In this document: piece by piece, positions 1 through 10,610 of the stretch
How the letters are laid out: every line of letters starts with the position of its first letter
Position numbering within the stretch: position 1 is the first letter of the stretch
Assembly: GCA_037952775.1 (NCBI GenBank)
Contig: JBANAY010000004.1
Location: 9,672,001-9,736,000, forward strand
DNA: 64,000 nucleotides
Source: Clonostachys chloroleuca
Lineage: Eukaryota; Ascomycota; Sordariomycetes; Hypocreales; Bionectriaceae
Direction of reading: 5' to 3'
The notes under the pieces: model-generated
What the model saw: only the letters and a program-made list of their open reading frames with translations
Told to the model about the DNA's origin: nothing
The model's database searches: none
Made by a program: the position numbers and the translations under genes

Positions 1-1299
1 AAGCGCAAGCGATGGCAGGATTTTGCTGCGGCCACCGCTGCTTCTGCTACCAAGGCGCTTCTCGAGACGTTAGGAACAGTAGGCAGTGAAACCAGTCTCG
101 TTTCTCGCCAACTCGAGCCCGCCCTCCTAGAATTGTTCCGTCGGCAAGCATGCGCTCCGCGCTTTTCCTCGATCGACCAATTGAAGTCCATTGTATACGA
201 CTTGCAATGCCGAATGCGCACTGATATAAAGTTCCACTCGGTCGTAGTTGTTGATGCCCGTGGCGGATATCTCCCGTTCCACATAGAGACAGTCAACTGC
301 AAGGATGTAAGTTGGATTGCCTCCTTGACAGCTACACACATTGACACTGTGCTAGATCTTCGTCGAAATTCTTCGAAACAGATTCAAGGATCTTGGGGTA
401 ACGAAAATTGATCGGGGCGAGTGGTCCCTCGAGGATACGAACACGGGGGAGATTCTCGACCTTTCACAGCCTTGGCAGACTATCATCAAACGCGGTCAGT
501 CGCTCAAGATGAGTATGGACTTCCGTCGATGTAATTCACCGACAAACAAATGTCCCTCGTGTGGTTTTGAGAATGAAGGCCTTCCAGCAGATCAAGTCGA
601 ATGGTATGAACTACTTCCACCAAAGCGATTCCTTCTACTTCACGTTGTGTAAACCCATTCTAATTTGTGTTTAGCGGTGTTTGTAGATTAATCTTTCGCC
701 GCATCCAGGATACCCTGGAGATTCAAATTGAGGACACTGGCCCAAGGACCAATTCTCTAAGCGCTACTTCAGTGCAACCACCACCAACAGCAAAGAGACC
801 GAAACGACAGCTTCCGGAGGAAGATATCAGTCGCTATAGGCATATCCGTGTCTTTGACACGAAATTCAAGATCCGCAAAGCATGTGGTGGCGAAGTATCT
901 ATAAACCGCGCCATCCTCCACCTGGATGATCCTGACTCTCTTGTCGAAGAATTAGCCAGGCGCTGGGGCCTCCCTGAAGAAGACTGCATGAAAGTTGTAG
1001 TCAAGTATAAGACTCACCTTTCGGCCCTACGGGCCGAGTTTGCAGATCATGGTGCAGCTGGCAGCCATTCACAACGAGCTCAGCAGCTGTTTTCCGGGGT
1101 GACACGTTGCATAACACCCCTAACACTACCCCTCACACAAATGGAAGGGGGTTCCGGTTTCCGGGTCCGTGTCTCCCACTCCCATATGAAAGCAGGTATT
1201 ACCCGCTTACCGATCGGGGCAGCGGCTATGAACATCGTCTTCATGACCTTATTAGAATGCGAGGGTGGCAATACTAGCCAAGGCGATCCCTCCCTTTAG
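1..1299 (+). CDS. Ubiquitin-like (ULD_2-type) domain protein, 5' partial
   Basis: The reading frame is open from base 1, so the start lies outside the window. Exon 1 (1-306) ends at a GTAAGT donor, intron 307-355 ends in CTAG, and exon 2 (356-648) reads into a fungal ubiquitin-like fold: GGYLPFHIETV, then a stretch ending LDLSQPWQTIIKRGQ, and a CPSCG cysteine pair. A second, very short intron (649-686 or 649-674; both keep phase) leads to exon 3, which contains EEDISRYRHIRVFDTKFKI and ends at a stop at 1299. This layout (ULD followed by a Cys pair and a basic/Pro-rich tail) is known from fungal ubiquitin-like-domain proteins of unknown role, often fused to NACHT or N-terminal STAND modules. 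The upstream Ala/Thr-rich part is consistent with that. The family call is fairly safe. The last 70 residues look non-conserved, so the true 3' end could involve another intron. Confidence 0.65.
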
Positions 1300-2799
1300 C
1301 CAGCAGAGCCTATCAATCAATATACAAGCCACCAGATGCTCAACCTTGTCCACTCTCCTTCGCATGATTATTTACATTAAATATTTTCCGAGAGGAAGCT
1401 CCACCCATGACGCGATAAGAACAAGACCCAGTTGGCAGGACGGGTCGCATGCCCTTCGATGTGTGACAAATTCTGCGCTTGTGAGTGGCGGCAAGTCGAA
1501 CCCGGCCAGGACGTCCCCTACCACAATATCAACCAAGACAAGCTCAACCTCAAGCACGTCCTGGAGGACCTCGCAAGGCAGTCCCCCAACGGCAAGACCA
1601 ACGGCCACACCGGCGACGGTGACAGCCACAACAGCAACAAGCGCCCCAGGAGGGACGACTCAGCCGCGCGGACTTCTTAAAAGCGAAAGTGCAACATGAA
1701 CGGTATCTTTGATAAGGTTTCCCGGTATTATACGAGACATTAATCACTCTTTCAGTGGATAAGGTTCCTCATACATCTTGATCCATGAACAACGAGTACA
1801 TGCATCTAATGTATGAGAAGAAGGTGAGGTCAAAGCCTATGCCCGCTGACAGGACGAATGAAGCACTGACATTCCATTGTCCTTTTTCACAGAGTGAAAT
1901 TTTATATGTCAATTTAACAAGTTGTATGGAAGCATTTGTTTGATAGAGCCACCTTGACAAAGTTAAGTAGAAAACTTTCAAGGATCATCCCTAAAGCTTA
2001 ATATTTTACGTAAGGTTCGTGCCCAGACCTTCGAAGATGCATTCAGAAAGTTACTTCCCTCATGGTCCATTTACCAAAAACTCTATCGAGAACAATGAAT
2101 GCCTGCTTGGAAGCCCGATACGCGGAATTTGAGGAATGGTGAGCGCTATAGAATTTGTTAGATATGTTAATTTCTTCTTCATCCCTGACGAGATCGAGGT
2201 CTCGGCCTGGTGAACGCAGGGGTTGGAAACATCGCCAGGTACCAAGGGATCTAGATAGCTTTAACTTTTGGTAAATGTATGTTAGCCCTATAAGATCCCT
2301 TGTTCCAACCTCATATAACTTTTAGTGCTTATCTCCCACAATTTACCAAAGCATGTCAAGGAATGCCAAACTCAAATAACGATACCATAACCTAATCGAC
2401 AACTTATTATCAACTAAGGTCTAGGATAGGTAAAAGAACCAGAATCAAGGTCAAGTTCTTGTATGCAGCTTCACAACGTGTGCACTGGGTCTCAATGAGC
2501 GATCATATCTCTTGAATTGTACATATTGAATTACAATATTATGGAAAGGTGAAATCAAAGAATTGCTGCTGGCGCCCGGGAGCAGAAAGCGAGACTTGAA
2601 ATTGAGGCGGATCTCGTGTTAAATTCGCTACCAAGCATACGAGAACCCGACGACATTCAGCGATTAAATTGTGACTCGATGTTGAGCAAATGACCATTTT
2701 TTGCGTTTCCAAATCAATCCCATATTCTCTTCTTTGGCCCCCACCCAACTACTCATACCATCATGTCCGTCAACCCCTCGTCAGTGTGAGAGTCAGGGG
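1300..2799. other. Intergenic, no gene supported
   Basis: About 1.5 kb between the ubiquitin-like gene and a small minus-strand gene. An 82-codon frame at 1432-1680 has a Lys/Asn/Asp-rich tail but no convincing start context or homology and may be untranslated or a spliced 3' remnant of the first gene. The rest is AT-rich and shows nothing else I can support. Confidence 0.5.
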
Positions 2800-3144
2800 T
2801 CAGATCACAGACTGGCCCGGGAAGGCACTATGTGTATCATGCTGGTTCGCAAGCTGCTCAAAGACGGCGGCTGCTCGGTCTGGCTCCAGGGGCTGGACAG
2901 TCTCAGGTTTTCCATCGGTCTCGGGTCTCTGGGGACCCGATCGTGCGCTCAGTATGGCCAGCTTGGTCGCGCGTGCGAATCTCATGAAGGGCTCCCATGC
3001 CTCGATGAGCTGTTGCGCAACGACGCCGAGCGCGGGGAATAAGAGTAGCACTTTCATTGGGGGGATCGGGGCGCCCACGACGCCGCTCATGATGGCGAAG
3101 AACATCGCGGTGGCGAGGAACTGGTGCTTTGGAGAGAGACACAT
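2800..3144 (-). CDS. Small predicted membrane protein, unknown function
   Basis: A 114-residue frame starting at the ATG at 3144 (MCLSPKHQF). The first 55 residues hold two hydrophobic segments: FLATAMFFAIMSGVVGA (about 9-25) and MKVLLLFPALGVVAQQLI (about 30-47). A hydrophilic tail rich in Glu, Pro and Gln follows. The upstream in-frame extension to 3288 has no ATG and looks non-coding. A TATATATA stretch lies immediately upstream of the ATG, so it is more likely leader than core promoter. I do not recognise the family. It could be a small transmembrane accessory protein, or the remaining exon of a longer gene. The coherent hydrophobic pattern and an otherwise empty locus are the reasons to call it. 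Confidence 0.4.
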   Translation of the reverse strand: MCLSPKHQFLATAMFFAIMSGVVGAPIPPMKVLLLFPALGVVAQQLIEAWEPFMRFARATKLAILSARSGPQRPETDGKPETVQPLEPDRAAAVFEQLANQHDTHSAFPGQSVI

Positions 3145-4130
3145 TTTAGAAATATATATATGGAGCGAAACGACGTGGCCAATTGGTGGTTTGATTGAAA
3201 GATGTGTAGATGAATTGTCTAAGCCCAGCTCGAAGAGAATAGAAATGGAAGAAGTATGAGGCCAGCTCAAAGAAAGTTTTGTGCACACGGCAAGGTTTGT
3301 TGGGTGCAGGTGAGGGGAAGAAAAGGTTTGCGTCCTTGAGGTAATGGGACGCGCCTAGATAAACAGACGATTCTCATGATGGGCATGAATTCCCTGAATT
3401 AGTTAGCAGCTGATCGGTCGTCCATGGCAAATTCTCTTGGATGTAGGAGGTGTAGATAGAGCATGTCCCTCCGTGTGATGGTGATGAAACCCATGACAAG
3501 TGGCCGAGTACATGCACGCACTGTAGACTCAACAATATGCCCCGACGATGCCTTCAATTACCAGTTCTATCCATGTTTAAAATTCCATGTCTAAAATTCC
3601 ATGTTTAAACTTATCATGGTCTCTTTTCCAATGCGCCCTTGTTATCTATCCAGTTGGGATGAGTCAAACCTGCTTATCCAGCATTGTCGGAAAACGCGGC
3701 TCAACTGTAAGCCAGTAATGTCGAGCCATGCTCCCAGCGGTCACGATATACGTAATACGACGACTGGGATACATGACGTTTCTCGCTAGGCAAATGATCC
3801 TACCCTTTTTTTTTTTATCACCGGCCAAGCCAGTTTTGTCGAAAGCGCCATGCAGAACGAACGGTGGTGCGACAACACCATCCCACTCATGTCAGAAGCA
3901 ACGATTGTGGATCACGAGAGGCCTCATATCAAACGCAACTGGAGAGCCTCCGCGGAAAAAGGAGTCAACAATGCTTCAAAAATGGAGTGTTCGCACCCAA
4001 ATGTTCAATAATCATCAACGAAATCATTGTTTCCAAGACTCAAGAACACAATAAACCATCTTTTCCAACTTCCCAAGAATACAGTCAATTTCACGCCATA
4101 TTTTTCCAACTCCTCAACAATACCGCCACC
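3145..4130. other. Intergenic region upstream of the flavin-reductase-like gene
   Basis: No gene is supported. It contains a short tandem repeat (3571-3610, listed separately), a T-run at 3809-3818, and a CA-rich leader with a CCGCCACC context just before the ATG at 4131. Confidence 0.5.
3571..3610. repeat. Short tandem repeat, period 15
   Basis: Nearly three copies of a 15-base unit containing CCATGTTTAAAATT, differing by one C/T change. It is too short to be more than a local slippage repeat. Confidence 0.7.
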
Positions 4131-4837
4131 ATGCACTCAACCATCAACCCCGCCATCCTCTACTGGGGCACCCCCGTCGCCATCGTCTCCTCCGAGAACG
4201 AGGACGGCACCTTCAACCTCGCGCCCACCACCTCCGTCTTCTGGCTCGGCCACCGCTGCGTCCTCGGCCTGGCCGCCGAGAGCAAGACCCCGCAGAACAT
4301 CCTGCGCACCGGACAGTGCGTCGTCAACCTCCCGGACGACACCCAGACCGGCGCCGTCAACGGGCTCGCCAAGACGACGGGCACGGAGGTGGTGCCCCCG
4401 GCAAGGTCAGCCGTGGGTACACCTTCGTCCACGACAAGTGGGCCGCCTCGGGCCTTACACCGCAGGCGTCCCAGGTTATCTGCCCGCCGCGCGTGAGAGA
4501 GTGCCCCGTGCAGATGGAGTGTGAGCTCGCTATGGCGCATGAGATGTGGAAGGACCTGCTTGAGATGGCGGGTGTCATTCTCACGATCGAGTTGCGCGTG
4601 GTGCGTGTTCACGTCTTGGATGGCCTCCGCATGAGCGGATACGAGAACCGGGTTGACCCTGACAAGTGGCGCCCGCTCATCATGTCGTTCCAGGAGTTTT
4701 ACGGTCTGGATGGGGGCAAGAAGGGTGCGAGCAGGCTGGGCGAGATTGGAGAAGAATTGTACCGCATGCTAGCTGATGCTGATGATAAGCGCTCCCTCAA
4801 AGAAGTTGATGGCAAGGCCGCCCAGGAGCATGCTTAG
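4131..4837 (+). CDS. Flavin reductase-like (FMN split-barrel) protein, frame broken by one base
   Basis: Residues from MHSTINPAILYWGTPVAIVS onward match the DIM6/NTAB flavin reductase-like domain, which binds FMN in a split beta-barrel: NLAPTTSVFWLGHRC, then a TPQNILRTGQCVVNLPDD segment. From about 4400 the homology continues in the next frame (KVSRGYTFVHDKW, PQASQVICPPRVRECP, IELRVVRVHVLDG) to the stop at 4837. The break lies at a run of five C (4395-4399). Six C would restore the expected VVPPGK and give one 235-residue protein, the usual length of this fungal family. A homopolymer error is therefore as likely as a real mutation. The start is chosen for its CCGCCACC context and its position at the domain start. 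Substrate is unknown; family members are NAD(P)H:flavin oxidoreductases or flavin-dependent oxygenase partners. Confidence 0.8.
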
Positions 4838-5885
4838 AGCATCCTATAAGATTATGAAAGCATTCTTTGCACTAGCTCGGGGGCATAGGAAACTGATAGA
4901 ATGATGGAAGGGTTTGCTGCCTCGGGTCAGAGGATATCGACAGCCTGGTGGATTGATTGAGGACGTGTTCGTCAAATCTAGATAAACAATTAGATAGATA
5001 CTATAGATAAATAGCACCCAATGGTTCTTTTTCCGAACTTAGCCTTACAGAAATACGCGCCAACTCAAGTCGTCGTATTGAACTAACAACGTGAACGCAC
5101 CAAAATCGATACTATAAGGGGGTCGGGGAGGGAAGATAGTAGAAATCTTGATTGTCTCATCTACTTTGAGGTAGTATTGGCCATTCGGCTGGCCGCGGAC
5201 TTGTTTGAATATGCTTTGTGGAACATCTATCATACTTCTGGAATCTTCGAATTTAGGAGGTCCGAGACTGACTACTAACACGAAGCGGATATAGATCAAG
5301 TGCGACGTTGTAGGGACAACTTGAGCACCGCTCTCGGCTCCGGCGTCTCCAATGATGGAAATGACTGGCAGATAACAATATCAATACGCCTTGATAAGTA
5401 TCGAAGCTCAGTAATAATATCGTGCCATCGAGGAGAAAAGAGGCCAGAAAGGTCTAGCAAAGACTAATCTCCCACTCGAGTGGCAATGAGCCGGGGGCTT
5501 ATATCGCTTCGCAGGGTCTGTCATGTACGGCGGGTGGTATTATCTGACACACTGACGACGTGGCATATCAAGTGAGATATTGCCATCATCTGGATGCAAG
5601 CATCTAGCCTCGACAAGCTCGTCGCTTGATGGTTCAAGGCCCGGAGACTGGTCAGCTTCGCCCCTGAGGATTGACGTGGCTGTAGAACATACTAGAATTT
5701 AAGCTCTTCATCTGGCCTCATGCGTCGTTAACGCACCTCCACGTGAACTGTCCGTTGTCAGCTGATGTACGTCTCGTCAATGCAATCAATGCTGGCAGGG
5801 TGTTACTCTGATCCTCGGCGAATAGCAGCCTTCCGAGACCAGTGATAATGACGTCGCGCCTGCCATACCAACGCCAGGGAAAAGG
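4838..5885. other. Intergenic, promoter-side region of the 6028 gene
   Basis: No gene is supported. A minus-strand frame at 5045-5299 has no family signal. The last 200 bases contain CACGTG (5751-5756) and TGACGTCG elements of the kind bound by bZIP or bHLH factors; their use here is inference. Confidence 0.4.
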
Positions 5886-5936
5886 TATATAAGAGAGCCT
5901 GCATTTCCCTTCTCCTCCTCACCTTTCTCCATCTTA
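5886..5936 (+). promoter_or_regulatory. Putative core promoter: TATA box plus pyrimidine tract
   Basis: TATATAAG at 5886-5893 is followed by a CT-rich tract (about 5908-5936), the usual fungal TATA and transcription-start arrangement, some 135 bases before the ATG at 6028. A strong TATA box suggests an inducible gene. Confidence 0.6.
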
Positions 5937-6027
5937 CATATGCCTTCACTCACAAGCGTTCATCAACTCTACAAGCGACCGAAACCTACCACGCAACCCA
6001 CATAACCAACCCACAGAGATCGCCACG

Positions 6028-6363
6028 ATGCCCTTCTTCTATTCCGCCAGTACAAGCTGGAACGTCTCCTCCAACATCAACCGCAATGGCCACATGAGCT
6101 CGCACTCCTACTCCGAGCAGACCCGCACCACCCCTGAGGGGACGACGGTGCGCACCGCCTACCAGCAGAACAATGACCCCGTCGAGTTCACCGAGGAGCG
6201 CTTCGGGCCCGGGCAGAGCCGCCTGTATCGCTCCGTCGACCAGAACACCACTCGTCGTGTCGAGGATGTGACCGACCAAGGCACATGCCGATGCGGGCAG
6301 CGGGCGACCAAAGAAAAACATGTTGAGAAGAAAAAGGACGAGCTTGACGCGAAGAAAGAGTGA
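6028..6363 (+). CDS. Small hydrophilic protein, unknown function
   Basis: A single-exon 111-residue protein starting MPFFYSASTSW in a CGCCACG-ATG context. It is rich in Ser, Thr, Asn, Gln and charged residues, with no signal peptide or membrane segment. The middle (SYSEQTRTTPEGTTVRTAYQ, then RLYRSVDQNTTRRVEDVTD) resembles in style the unstructured parts of myeloid-leukemia-factor-like fungal proteins, but I cannot assign it. A Cys pair (TCRCG) precedes a Lys-rich tail (KEKHVEKKKDELDAKKE). The strong TATA box upstream suggests stress or stage-specific expression, which is inference. Confidence 0.65.
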   Translation: MPFFYSASTSWNVSSNINRNGHMSSHSYSEQTRTTPEGTTVRTAYQQNNDPVEFTEERFGPGQSRLYRSVDQNTTRRVEDVTDQGTCRCGQRATKEKHVEKKKDELDAKKE

Positions 6364-6819
6364 GGCTCGTGCATGGACTGATTGTGTGTGTGATTAAGGT
6401 TGCTAGAATTCTCTTTATTTTTGAGCTGGGAGAACAGTACTTTGAGGAAATATAATGAACTTTGAGTCAAACTGCATGATGATTCCCATGTCTTGTCTAT
6501 GTTTGTCTCTGTCCGTCCCTGCGATGAGTCTGCCATAACATAGCACAAACACGCCAGCATCATGATGGGCGTATCTGCATTACGTACCCGTCACCAAGTC
6601 AATTTCAGCGCTGAAAGGTCTGTCCTAATAGCAGTGATTGCGTATGCGTAATAAATGTTTGCTTCAATACATGCCCACATGCCTCTGCCAATACCAACAC
6701 GATACGTCGAACTCGGTGAGTGCATCTGTGTCGTAGGGAAGGCAATGATATGATTTGGGAGCAGCTGCCGCAGAACGATCTTCTTTCTATACTACCTAAT
6801 CTGCCTATATAACTCGCAG

Positions 6820-7002
6820 GACGCAGGAGCACCATTCAACGTGAAGTGGCAGGCGCCTCTCGCGCAACAGGCTGGTACCGGCAAGGTGTCGAATTTCACA
6901 TGCCTTCCACTAACCACGTGCTGGGGCAGCGGCAGTATCGAGAAGACCATCGACTACGGCAATTCTGTTTCGTCGATGATGTGCTCACTCGCCGTGAATT
7001 GA
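6820..7002 (+). pseudogene. Possible orphan exon or gene relic
   Basis: A 60-codon frame begins exactly at a good acceptor: a GTGAGT donor near 6714, a CTAAT branch site near 6796 and a GCAG acceptor at 6819. It reads APLAQQAGTGKVSNFTC and then a Cys/Ser/Gly-rich part with SGSIEKTIDYGNSVSS, which has the composition of a secreted protein. It stops at 7002, and a further open stretch in another frame (QVEIGEHANGSTANAQD) follows at about 7040-7190. No intact start exon is visible upstream. I read it as a decayed gene fragment. It could be chance. Confidence 0.25.
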
Positions 7003-7681
7003 TGCGACCGAACTCTTACTTACCTTGCGCAAGTCGAGATCGGGGAGCACGCCAATGGATCGACCGCGAATGCACAGGACATAGCGCTGTGGTCAAGGTT
7101 TTTCCTAGGTCAACCGAGGGTGATCTATATGGCCGCACGTCTTCCTAGGAAGCCTCTACGTGGCCCTCTGATCATTCCATGGCTACGATGATGGCGACCG
7201 GGATTCGCAATACACCACCAACTTTCCACCAGCTGCGTACGGGCCATTTCATTCTAAATTTCTGAGAGGTGCGTCCGGCAAGCACTCTAATCAGGAGATA
7301 TATTAACTCAAAACCATATTAGTGGTGTCTGAGCTGACCCTTCTTTGTTACCCCTTGACCCAATCTATCAGCAAACTTGTCGGGCTGTCGATACAAGTCC
7401 TCCTAATCAAGCTGCTTTGTTTGACGAAGAACTCCAGAGATAAGCCATGTCACCCACCATATGTGCCCCAAAGTGTAACGGACTGGACTACTAGTTCCCA
7501 ATATTCAAGTATTCAGAGCATTCTCTATCAAGCCAAACTACCTTATCTACCGCCAACCTTTTGGTCAATTTTCCCCTCCTACAGGTATTTCCCCATTCAC
7601 TTTTTCCTTTACCAAGCCTAACCATCCCAGTCTTTTGCTCTCAGCAAGCACAGAAACCGGTTGTTGTTTCTCTTTTCGCGT
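7003..7681. other. Intergenic, no gene supported
   Basis: Apart from the possible downstream remnant to about 7190, nothing is recognisable. The CT-rich stretch 7500-7640 is low complexity. Confidence 0.4.
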
Positions 7682-8783
7682 TTACGCATCCGATAGCTTC
7701 ATAGCCTTGCCCGCGAAACGATTCGACGGCATAAACTTCCACCCCGGAGGGGGCAGATCAGGTGCATCTCTCCCCTCGTACCTCTTCTTCGCCTTCTCTA
7801 TCCTTGCCACCGAGAGGCAGCTAGAAAGGTAAAAGCCGATCTTGCCCTCCTCATCGGCCCGTCGCTTCCGTTCCCTCCATATCTCGTCGGGGTCGAACTC
7901 GGAGCGGAAATCGCACATGGCAAAGTCAATGTAATACACCTTGTACTGCCCGCCGCCCTCGCCGCCCGAGACGATGGTGTTCCGGAGCACCATGTCGTGG
8001 TTGATGAACGGAAGGTCGATGATCTTGTTCACCTTCTCGATGGCTTGGTCGCAGATGGCCGGCCACTCTTTTTCGGGCACCTTGTCGCCTAGCTCAGTCA
8101 TCGGGAAGCCCGGGATGTAGTCGAGCAGGACGCCCTCAACTCCGGCAAGCGGGTGGGAGCTTTGGTCGGGCGCACTGCGTAGAGCTAGCTGCACGTCAGC
8201 GTGGAAAACCGGGACGGCATCCCCCTGGAGATGCACGAGATGGTCATACGCCAGCACTTCGCTCCTGTTCATATCCGCAGCGAAGAGGGCGAGGTAAGCC
8301 TCCTTTTGTGCTGTGCTCCAGAAGAGATTGTTCACGAAGCCAGCAGCATTTTGGTACAGTGTGAAGAACCCAGGCATGCGGTCCTCATCCAGGAAGTTGA
8401 CGAACTGCGTTTCCGTCTCCCGGGTTGCTGATCCGCCAGCATTTATTTCCTCTCGCAAATGAGGAGAAAACCGGCGGTCATACATCTTGAGGATCAACTG
8501 TTGAGGCCCGGGCCCAGGGCCGAAACGGTCTTGATCCTGCTCTACAGGCTCGAGAAGCTCGACGACTATGACCACCGACAATGTGGATGGTTGCAGAATG
8601 TCCACGACCCTGGCTTTTATGTAGCCGCCATCTTTGAGGTTGCGGGAAGACTTCTTGCCGACTGTCTTGATCTTAAGCTCGAGGATGTTGTTGGTGTAGT
8701 ATGGACTATATAATTTGGTTAGCTTAAGGCCAATTGACGGAGGGGATGTATTCGTCTTTTTACCTGACTAACCGATTCTCCAT
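7682..8783 (-). CDS. Kinase-like-fold (PKc/APH-like) fungal protein
   Basis: Two exons on the minus strand. A 20-base first exon (8764-8783, MENRLVS) is followed by a 58-base intron (8706-8763, GTAAAA donor, TATAG acceptor) and the main exon 8705-7682, for 347 residues. The splice joins MENRLVS to PYYTNNILELKIKTVG in phase and accounts for a start that is otherwise missing. The C-terminal half has a kinase-like catalytic core: NHDMVLRN near residue 242 (catalytic Asp and Asn) and YYIDFA near 264 (metal-binding Asp in the DFG position), with CDFRSEFDP after it. No clear Lys/Gly loop is seen in the N-terminal lobe. Such short kinase-fold proteins are common in Pezizomycotina and most are uncharacterised; they may phosphorylate small molecules or be inactive. 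The gene is intact. Confidence 0.75.
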
Positions 8784-9391
8784 TTTGTAGGTCTGGGAGC
8801 TTCACGAGGAGCAGAGGGATGAAGGATGCGCTTAGCTCGTTAGAGCAACTATCTGGTAGGGTTTTATTTGAAGGCTGGTATATCGAGATATCCTCTACTG
8901 AGTCAGGCTATGATACACAGCTTGGAATGATATTAATACGAGCCAAGGAATGTGTCGTACTAAGCTCACGTACAGCCTTGTTGATGGTGGGTGAAAGGCA
9001 GTGAGAACGAAGTTAACCAGCACTGTATCTCACACAGACACGTTATTTGAGGAACAGCATCCAGGCCAGTGTATCGCACGAAATCCACGGGGGAAAAAGA
9101 ACCTCAGAAGAAAGAAGACAAAGAAGTTGTTCGACTTGTGCGAGGCCGCACAGAGCACAAAATTTCTCTGAAACAAGGATTGATGGTGACACACAAAGAG
9201 CGGCAGTCTCATTGCGTCCGCACGTTATGTTATGAGTTTTATTCTTTTCACCAAAAGAAGCTTGGCGATTCCCCAATATTAGAACTGTGAGAGACAATGA
9301 ACACTTAATTAATTGGTCTGATTATGTGTCTTGCAAGGCGAATGAAGAAGTTACAGGTGAAATCGTAAAGATATTATTAGATTCATTCATA
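8784..9391. other. Intergenic, left flank of the TIR insertion
   Basis: About 600 bases between the kinase-like gene's start and the left end of the inserted element. Frames on both strands are chance; no other structure is seen. Confidence 0.5.
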
Positions 9392-9421
9392 CAGGGCTGA
9401 CCAAAAGCAGTGTCCGCTTTT
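9392..9421 (+). repeat. Left terminal inverted repeat, outer element
   Basis: Pairs with 13151-13180 in inverted orientation; preceded by TA. Confidence 0.8.
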
Positions 9422-10610
9422 TCTTTTTTTTAAGCATTGTAATTAATGGAACCCCAATGCGCCACATGTGGCTGGCACTGTGTTCCTACTGTGTTCCATA
9501 TGCCCCTTAGCCAGGCCAAAAATAGCCTTATTGTGTCGCGGTTTCGAACACCAACAGTTCAGGTACTCGATAACCCCCAGCTTAGTTTTCCTCATTCCCT
9601 CCTTCCTCTTTTCCTCCTTCCCTCTTTCTGAAGTCAATTTTGGCTCTTTACAACAAACCATAATGGAACAAAGGACGAAATTAACTAACCTAGATCTATA
9701 AGAAGTGCAAAGGTTTAGAGCTTGTCCTGTTACAGTGGGGTGCAGGTCCAGTATCAGTAATCATCATTTTGCCAAAAATGGCTAAAAATGGACTGAGCAT
9801 AGAGTATACATAGTGTGTAGATAGTGCGAATTCTCCCCCGGCCATTTTCTAACTCGTCCTAAAAAGGTGTTAGCGGTCCTGAAAGGGACGGGTCTCTGGT
9901 TAACGATTCCTAGCTTGCGGCATTCCAAAATATTGTAACGTTATGATCGCACGGCCTTTCGCCTTGTCCTGTGGATTCTATCGATAGTGAAAAACAGTTA
10001 AAGTAAAAGGATTCTAATGACTATCGAGTCTCTGAAAATCTAGACACGGGTGTGGCTAAATCATTAGAATGTGATGAAATATGTTTTTGAAATATTTATA
10101 TGTGGCGCGCTAAGATCGCGAGATGATGTTATAGGAGCTATAGCAAACGGACGGGGGCTATAAGGATGGTACTTTTACTTATGTGGTTGGAGTATTAAGA
10201 TGATGTAAATATTTCGTAGTGAGTATTAGTGAGAGTCGAAGGGATTGGAATGTAGTGAGGCTACCAGAGAGGAGATATTGAGGGCTCTGGAGGTTAAGTG
10301 CCACAATATCGTTTAGCCAAGGTAATTAATTGGTTAGCTTAGATCTCTGCTGCAATTGCTGGCGAAATAACCTCAGGTCTAGAATGTTACTGTCAAATCT
10401 TCCTTATCGAGATCGTATGATCTATAGTTCAAACGTAATCGTTACATCAAGTGCCGAGCTTTTGCCTTAAGAGATATTATAGTACTATTTATTTCTCAAT
10501 AGGATAAAGAGATGCTTAAAGGCAGCTTGTTTCAATTCAACAAGAAGTATAACAAATCCAGTCCACTGTTGACAACTTTATATCATATAATATTACTTTT
10601 AAACTTTATA

